A stretch of DNA of 64,000 nucleotides from Utricularia gibba (lineage: Eukaryota; Streptophyta; Magnoliopsida; Lamiales; Lentibulariaceae), in contig NEEC01000016.1 of assembly GCA_002189035.1 (NCBI GenBank), positions 310,001 through 374,000 on the forward strand. Direction: 5' to 3'. A program made the translations under genes and the position numbers. The notes below the pieces were generated by a model. It was not told the origin of the DNA. It was given only the letters and a program-made list of their open reading frames with translations, and ran no database searches. This document shows, in pieces, positions 56,830-64,000 of the stretch (position 1 is its first letter; each line of letters begins with the position of its first letter).

Positions 56830-59293
56830 TCATAGCTCCATTTTCAAGTGTCGAGAAGCTGCGCAGCCGCCGGGGTTAACGAATGAAGGCCTGAGAAAAC
56901 GGGTAACCGATGGCGCGGGCTTACCGGAGTTCGAGGGAGAGCCGTAGCGTGGAAGTGGGTTCTCTGTTGCAGCTACGAAGTTGGCAGCAGGGTGTTGATG
57001 TTGCACGTCGAACTGCAATGGCTGCTGGTACTGATGTTGCCGGAGAAGATTCATCTGGTGATCAGGCCAGACGGGTGGAGCAAACAGCGCCGGGTGGACG
57101 GTGTCGATCGGAGCTCCGCTCTGGGGGATCACAAGAACCACATTCAGATTGTGGGCGACTACTGCTGCATCAAAAGAAAGTAGAATTGAAGACGGACCTC
57201 GGCGGCGAGGAGGCAGTCCAGGTTGAAATCAACTCTTGGATCCACAGCAGCAAGCCTCATGGATAAAAACTGCAGCCATGGGAATGGAGATAAGCTCCCA
57301 TATGATTTTCTCATGATCACAACATCATATCAAAGCTCCACCACAGAGAAAATATACATGACACAGAGGCATTTATTACCACATTCAAACCAAATGAAAG
57401 AAACAACAACCAGGTGAAGAGAAGAGAAAGGGAGGGATGGGGTCTAGTCAAAGCGTCAAACCTCCACTTGGCGCTGCAGTGCCTGTACATGATTTATTAT
57501 TTCATCCAAAACCAAGGCGGTACCCGAGATCTGCAAGGGAAGGGGAAACAGAAAAAGGGAAATGTTATCTCTACATTTTCCTGCATCTGCTTCAACAGTC
57601 CGTGACTAGCATTCACTATTTCCAAGCAAGAAAAAACAACCATGGAACAAGGAAATGTTCTTAGATGGATCAGAGAATTGAACCACGAGCCCACTGACTA
57701 CTATAATAAGTAATATAACACAGACACCAGCGAGTGAACTGTGAAGTTACTTCAGAGCCAGGTCCTACAGCCGAATTCTTTTTAGAAACATCCATTAAAT
57801 TGTACAACTGCCAACAGACCTAAAAAAAGGACCAATATTTTTCACCCTCTTCCCGTATTTTACTCCTGGTAAAACCAGCTGCAGCCACTTTTTAAAAAAC
57901 AGTTGTTTTTTTGAAACATGAGAAGCCTTTTTCCATTCGAATGAATGTCTTCAGTACATTTGACCTTGCCGGGTGTTAACCATATTCTATAAGCCTTGTA
58001 ATTCTGATAGCATTTCCCACATCTGTGATTTCAATCTAAGACAACAAGCACATACACAAAGCCACCATCGAAAAGAAAAACTTTTTAAATGTTCAACAGA
58101 GAAACCAGAGGATTTTTTTTAAGGTCCAAGAGAAGCAAGGCACCCACCATCGAAAAGACAAACTTTTTTCAGCATTAAACTGAGAAGATTAGAAGGGACA
58201 GTTAACAGACAAACGGAAAAGGCGTCTACGTGTGAAGAATTAGGAGGGAGAGTGACGCTTCACCAGCCTGCCACTTTTCTTGGTGCAAAGCCATCAGCTT
58301 TTTCACGGTTTCCCACAACAAATAAAAGGTTGACACCGACTCTTTGTAATAAAAATCTTTTCCTACCTAATTAAAATAAATATTGTCAAGAAATGATAAG
58401 TCACAAAAACGACAGCGTCTGACAGCTGACCTTGTTACATCCTGGGACCAGCTCCTGTAATAGCTTCATCCGAGCATTGATCTTCTCTCTCCTTGCCTGT
58501 GCACAGAGATTGACACATTACCGGTCTTCACTTTCTAAGGAGATGGGGTTAAAGGGTGTCATTAGCTACTAATTGTGAGGGATTAGGATTAGAGAATGTA
58601 CTCTTTCGGCTAAGCTATGGCTATCGGTAGCTTGCCCACGGCGAGCTCTCACATGAACGTACGGCAGCTTCTCGCCACTGCCGGCTTCGTTCTCTCCTGG
58701 TTTGTTCTTTTTGATCGATTCTTTCGCCTGAAAGAAAGGGAACTTTGTTTACTCAAATCTGGGGAGATGGAGGGAAGGAAAAAAATGACATCATGAAACA
58801 CTTGAGTTAAAACTCTTTGAAGTTTGCCACCGCAGAGCAGGGGCCTTTGAACACTCACCTGTTTCTCTCGGTGCTTCCGCTTTGTGGGGTTCAAACTCTG
58901 GGTTGAAACCGCAGGGGATGACGAATTGGGCCAGGAGTTGGAATCCAGAGGCTCGTGCTTCACCATTTCGACTTTCCTGGAACCTAGAGCAGAGAGCATC
59001 GTGGTGCTCTCCAATGGAGCATCAGCAGACGCGAATACGGAGAACTTGGAGGCGTGGTCTAAGAGGGAGGCATTTGATGGGAAAAACGGCAGCGGAACAG
59101 ATTCGTTGGTGAAATCCTCCTTGACTAGAAGTTCCACAGCTTGCGGAGGAGGAAGCCCGAGCAGCGCCGTGAACGAGCTGTTGTCCGTCTCCGGTGGACC
59201 CCCAATTAGGCCCTGAATTTCGTCAAGTCCTAGCCCGAACCCCATTTCACCCTGCTTCACCCCAAACCTCCCCTCACTCTCCGGTTCCTCCAT
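56830..59293 (-). CDS. bHLH60-like: bHLH transcription factor, bHLH48/bHLH60 type
   Basis: Six minus-strand exons: 59293-58859, 58727-58602, 58496-58431, 57530-57462, 57269-57198 and about 57164-56830. The first five join in phase. The N-terminal half has the family-typical [20 protein letters not shown]. Then come [19 protein letters not shown], the basic helix-loop-helix [40 protein letters not shown] and [20 protein letters not shown]. The end LKMEL also fits bHLH48/60. These factors bind E-boxes and promote flowering or growth in Arabidopsis through gibberellin and light pathways. The start is ATG 59293. The join of exons 5 and 6 is out by one base with the obvious splice sites: either a weak donor four bases further on is used, or one base has been lost. 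Confidence 0.9.
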
Positions 59294-62064
59294 AACACAA
59301 TCCACACCACCACTTCAAGATTCCGACCAATTACAACAACTAATCCACAGATTCACACTTCCGCCTTACCAATACAACCCAGCATTCACAAGATTCCACC
59401 GGCAATCGCCACAAAACGTACCCCGCTCCTCAAAACACCCCCATTCGCAGCATTCCAAGAAACCCGAGATTCCAAAGACGCCAACAAGAGAACACCCTCC
59501 TCCCTTCTCCTCTCTCTACAGTGATCGGTGAGTGCAAAAATGGAATCGCCATTTTTTCCGATATATGAGAAATGGCAGAAAACACAAACAGTACATTGAC
59601 AGCGACATCAGCTGTTCGGTCCCTACTCTCTTCACCAGCTCTTCATTATTTAATCCTTCTCCACAACATCCTCCTCCTCATTTTTATTTAATTCAATTAA
59701 ATTCTTATTTTTTTTATTGCGGGCATCTTGACCCAATTCCACCATTTTTAATATAATATTAATATCCATTAATTCTAAAACAAACTTTTGGGATAGTTTT
59801 CTTTTTCTAATTATATTCAAACCATATGTTATAATCTATTATAAAATATGACTACACCTCTTATTTCAAATATACAAAATTTAAAATTATAAAAATATCA
59901 AATTGGTGTAGAATATAATTAAAAAAGCTAATCAAGTTCATAATGTAAGAATGAAACTTTTCATGCTTAATTTTTTGAAATATTTGTATTTTTTTTAATT
60001 TTTAAATTAAATCAATAGTGATTTAAATTATCAAAAATACTGTGAAATTTTTGTATAAACATGAACTGTGACTCATTCGTGATTAAATCGTTCATTTTTT
60101 TTTATCAAATCTTCATAAACTCATTTAAAAAATGATTACCCGTATAATCTCTGCATTAAAATTCTTACAATACGATTTACATTTTCATCACACACTGAAA
60201 AACATTTCTAATAGACTCTCATTATCGAATTATGATTTTTTTTATTTTAAAATAATTTAAATTTAACACAATTGATATTATCAGCGATTCACGATTCAAC
60301 CGTCATTTAACTTGGTTTTTAAAACATTGGATTTAACTACTAATAAGAATTTTATTCTTATTTAATAATAAAAACATCTTATTTTCACTAATTTCTGGAT
60401 AATATAATAATAAGCAGTACTCTTTGTTTTTGTAAATGTATTATTACATTTCTGTTGCGAAACTAATGTTCTTACTCTTTTTCGATCGGCCTAATGTTCG
60501 AACTCGAGTGCGCTAGCGAATTATTGGGTCGAAAATACATGCACATTTCCAAAAATGGAATATGTTCATTATTCTCTTCGATGCACTGGTAGTGCTACTT
60601 CCATACCCAATAAAGTAATAGACATTATTATTATTTTTATTATTGTAAAATCATTTATAAATTGATGGCTTTTATTTTCAATTACATTAGAAATATATTT
60701 GTAATGAGGTTAAGAGTAAATAACATGGAAAAACAAAATGGATTATTTGCGTCGACAAATAACGTAAGTTGTGTAAGACATTCGTAGTACTTGGGATGGT
60801 CCAAAAACCTAATGGGCCATCATGGCCTGACCCGCGGTGTCCCGCTATGTGGGGCCCATTCCCTGCATCTACTAATTACGTGTTTACCCCTGTCCAATTA
60901 AATTGCATTATCCAGCACACAAAACGCAATAAATAGGCCAATAATTCCAAGATACAGAATTATTCGATATTTTTTTTTATTTCTAGAAAAAAGATAAAGC
61001 AGAATCTCATGGATGGAGCTCCTCCCACGTAGATACAGATGCATCAAATTTTGAAAACTAATTATACCTGATACGCAAAATTTTGAGGATTGATTTTATC
61101 AACGAGTACGAAATATGTACTTTATATTAAAAATTAATGGCTAATTTTACCATAATTAATCAATTGGCGTTCAGTCGATAATACGTAGATAAATATTGTG
61201 AGGAATGAAATATTTAAGTCAATAATACGACGCCGTTTTGACAGCATGAATTCAAAGGGGAAGAGGAGGCCCATGAGCCGCAGACAGAGTAGAAACAAGA
61301 TGCCATTACAGCCCATCTCGTGTCGGATCTTGATGCTGTCTTTGTCGCGAGGGCCCAATGCTTTGAAATTAATGCAAAATAATCATTACAAATAACTTAA
61401 TTTCTAAAATGGAATATTTATTTACTTTTAAAATAGAAAAGTACCTTATATTTAATACTCATTGAATGTAATTATATAATGTCCTCCCGTCACGTCAAAT
61501 GGGACCAACTAAAATTTAATATAAATTATGTGTGTTGTACTGAATAATTTTATAATATATGATTAATAAAAAAAAGTCGATGGATCTGAAATATACTTCC
61601 TATAAGTATTATTTTTTAGAATAAAAGAATCATTTATATATAGAATAAATATAATTTTATATTTTTAATATCGTAAAAAAGTAAATTAATTAATTAAACA
61701 TGAAAAAAGTATTTATTTTTATTACAAATGCTTATCATATTGATGAAGGGTAATCTTGTCATTTGAGTCTTGAACAAGGTTAATAGTCTTCCCGCACTTG
61801 CCGTTGCTCCCCCTCCCGCCAATATCCAAATGAAGCAGAATCCCCTTTTTCTTGATCAGAAGCAAACCCTAATTCGATCCTCTCCGATCAAAAAAAAAAA
61901 AAAATTCGCCATAGGTTTTTTTTTTCTTTGGTACGTTTGTTCCCTCAAAATCTACGGCATTGTGCAGCAGTGCCATTGTTGTGATTGAGGTGATGAGAAT
62001 GCTCATGTTATGCGCAAGTTGGTGATCTTTCGGAGAAATTCGATTCGGATCGGATGCTCCGAAG
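59294..62064. other. AT-rich spacer between divergent bHLH and RABA4 genes
   Basis: About 2.8 kb. The first 350 bases are the probable bHLH leader and promoter. From 59690 to 60770 and 61380 to 61740 the sequence is very AT-rich with no frame of interest. GGCCCA/GGGCCC-type motifs occur at 60812-60860. The last 300 bases are the RABA4 promoter and leader. Confidence 0.5.
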
Positions 62065-62951
62065 ATGTCGAAGGTATACGGGGGGGAGATTGATTATGTT
62101 TTCAAAATCGTGTTGATCGGAGATTCGGCAGTGGGGAAATCACAGTTGCTCGCTAGATTTGCTAGGAATGAATTCAATTTGGAATCCAAAGCCACCATCG
62201 GGGTCGAGTTCCAAACCAAGACACTCATCATCCATCAGAAGACTGTCAAGGCACAGATATGGGACACCGCCGGCCAGGAAAGGTTCTGATTCATATTCAA
62301 TTTACATCTTCTTCTATGAAAAGCACTTACATCACCTCAAGTATTTGTCTTCTGCGATTCACTCGTCTTATAAATCCAACTCTGCACATGCCTGGCTTCC
62401 CAGACTTGGATTCTGTCACTTTTGCATTAGCTCTGTTCGTGCTTTACTGTAATAGTCATCGAAGAAGATACTGGCAACTTCCCAGATATCTCATCCCAAG
62501 TGAGCTCCAAATGGACACCCTGTGTTGTTGTTGTGATAGGTACCGGGCCGTGACGAGCGCATACTACAGGGGTGCAGTGGGTGCGATGCTGGTATACGAC
62601 ATGTCGAAGCGCCAATCTTTCGACCACATGGGACGATGGCTGGAGGAGCTGCGAGGGCACGCCGATAAGAACATCGCGGTGATGCTGATTGGGAACAAGT
62701 GTGACTTAGGGACTCTGCGAGCGGTTCCCATGGAGGATGCGCAGGATCTTGCTGAAAGGGAGAAGCTCTACTTCACAGAGACGTCGGCCCTCGAGTCGAC
62801 GAACGTGGAGACAGCCTTCATTAGTGTCCTCACTGAGATATATCGGATCATGAGCAAGAAGAGCCTCTCTGGGAGCGATGCCCTACAGGAAGCCCTCCAC
62901 TTCTTTCAAGGGCACTGCCATCATCGTCCCTTGACAAGAAATGGAGAGTAA
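62065..62951 (+). CDS. RABA4-like: RAB GTPase of the RABA (Rab11) clade, RABA4-like, disrupted C-terminus
   Basis: Two exons (62065-62282 and 62540-62951) join in phase to 209 residues as read. All GTP-binding motifs are intact: GDSAVGKS (P-loop), ATIGVEFQT (switch I), [20 protein letters not shown] (switch II), GNKCDL, and [25 protein letters not shown] and [18 protein letters not shown] place it in the RABA4 group, which directs post-Golgi secretion and tip growth. As read, the tail ends in HRPLTRNGE and lacks the C-terminal cysteines needed for geranylgeranylation. In another frame from about 62890 the sequence encodes [12 protein letters not shown], one TGA, then [14 protein letters not shown] and a stop, which is a normal RABA4 tail with a CCxx end. 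So one frame shift (a two-base loss fits best) and one in-frame stop separate it from a full gene. It may be a young pseudogene or poor sequence. Confidence 0.85.
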
Positions 62952-62983
62952 GGCGAAGAGTGGATGCTGTTTCTTTTGAAGGG

Positions 62984-63016
62984 TCTTCTTCTTCTTCTTC
63001 TTCTTCTTCTTCTTCT
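62984..63016. repeat. (TTC)n microsatellite
   Basis: About eleven TTC units just after the RABA4-like coding region, probably in its 3' UTR. Confidence 0.9.
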
Positions 63017-64000
63017 TTTTCTACTTATCCCAGATTTGCAGAGGCTTTAATGCGTTTTGCAACCTCCACTCATGTATCATATATTCATTCAGCTTAGAAA
63101 AGAACACCAGACTATCTTATGGCCGCAGATAGCATATATCGTTTGGGCCTAGTAGTGGATCCGCGCCCATTAACAATGAGCCCATAAGGCCCATTCGGAG
63201 GGCGGATCGAATTTTTATTTTATTCTTTAATTGGTAATATTTATGTTTTGTAGAAATATCTTTTTTTATATTCAATTACTAATTTATATTTAATTATAAT
63301 TGTTGTAATAATTTTTTCGAACAATATTCTTATTATATTGATGGGGTACAAATCCTATTTTCGCACTTAACATATATGATATTATTTATTTCATATATCC
63401 AATTCTCATAATATTATATTTCTATCAAAATATCTCGTACAACATATATTATATCTATATTCCATACGATGTGAGATTCGTCTACAATATTTATACCTAT
63501 TTACACCTTCTATTGGGCAGGGCACTTCCGCAAGATAAAATACAAATGATCACAAAAATAGTATGATATTACAATGTTGCTAGTAGAGCCTGCAACGAAT
63601 TTTCTCGAATAAAGAAACGAACAATCTAATGAGGAGTCGACACGTCATCGCATCATCATTTGCCTACCCAATTAGTTTGACTTTTTACCCATCACGCATG
63701 CGAAGGCTACCACCACCCACACCCCTACTGGTAACTTTTGGAAATCAACTCAATTTGTACCATGGAAACTAACACGTTGGTGCAATGGCGTTACGGGATT
63801 ATCTATTTTTATTTAATTTTCATTTCATAGTATATGAAAAATCGATATGTGTATAAGTTATTCTCTTCATTATTTGAAACGCAAAAGAAGAGATGTAATA
63901 CGAGGAATTCCAATAGAGTCACCCATCCTATTATTACTTTCGTATAGTTAAGTCTCACTTTAAAATTTAGATGAGATCTATTGTATTAGTGCTGGTATGA
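63017..64000. other. AT-rich 3' flank, no gene visible
   Basis: Apart from the RABA4-like 3' UTR and a GGCCCA-type motif near 63190, I see no open frame, RNA gene or repeat that can be supported here. Confidence 0.55.

Noticed and set aside
1-64000. An undescribed defence system, gene cluster or mobile island.
   Set aside because: All confident genes are single-copy plant housekeeping or regulatory families, with ordinary spacing and no shared pathway.

Overview
The window is nuclear DNA of a flowering plant, most likely a eudicot. The genes have many short introns in plant style (mostly 70-250 bp), AT-rich spacers, and clear plant-only families: PLS-DYW PPR, NINJA/AFP, CRR7, PDR-type ABCG, SPX, DPE2, BLADE-ON-PETIOLE, APO, subgroup Ib bHLH and RABA. 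The species cannot be fixed from sequence alone. I found no virus, phage, CRISPR array, rRNA, tRNA, or intact transposon. I rebuilt exons by hand, using splice signals, reading phase and remembered family sequences. For most genes every exon phase closes exactly.

Layout. 0-7 kb: DYW-type PPR editing factor (+), AFP/NINJA repressor (+) behind three ABRE/G-boxes, an unrecognised minus-strand fragment, and chloroplast NDH assembly factor CRR7 (+). 7-16 kb, all minus strand: a calmodulin-binding-type receptor-like cytoplasmic kinase, a CUE-domain protein and an AIM24-family protein. 16-19 kb: AT-rich spacer with a ~140 bp direct repeat. 19-26 kb: complete 24-exon ABCG32/PEC1 cuticle transporter (+). 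26.5-27.7 kb: SPX protein (-) with two P1BS boxes upstream. 29.5-34.5 kb: cytosolic disproportionating enzyme DPE2 (+, 22 exons), including a U12-type AT-AC intron. 35.6-38.5 kb: R3H-SUZ protein (+) converging on an iron-deficiency-type bHLH (-). 41.6-43.2 kb: BLADE-ON-PETIOLE (+). 44-48.2 kb: Sec14/CRAL-TRIO protein (-), head to head with an APO protein (+), which is tail to tail with a small unknown protein (-). 48.7 kb: arabinogalactan-peptide-like ORF (-). 49.9-52.6 kb: NEK-family kinase with a lost catalytic Asp (-). 54.3-56 kb: DNAJC9-type J protein (-). 56.8-59.3 kb: bHLH48/60-type factor (-). 62-63 kb: RABA4-type GTPase (+) with a disrupted C-terminus. 63-64 kb: AT-rich.

The genes are functionally unrelated neighbours, as is normal in plants. 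I see no undescribed multi-gene system. The most striking window-wide pattern is that four well conserved genes (PPR, DPE2, BOP, NEK) are each broken only by one-base losses, all explainable within short runs of one base (eight in total), while every other exon is intact. This looks like residual sequencing error rather than gene death. The most interesting biology is the AT-AC U12 intron in DPE2, the likely pseudokinase NEK (HGN in place of HRD), the paired P1BS sites in front of SPX, and several GC-AG introns.
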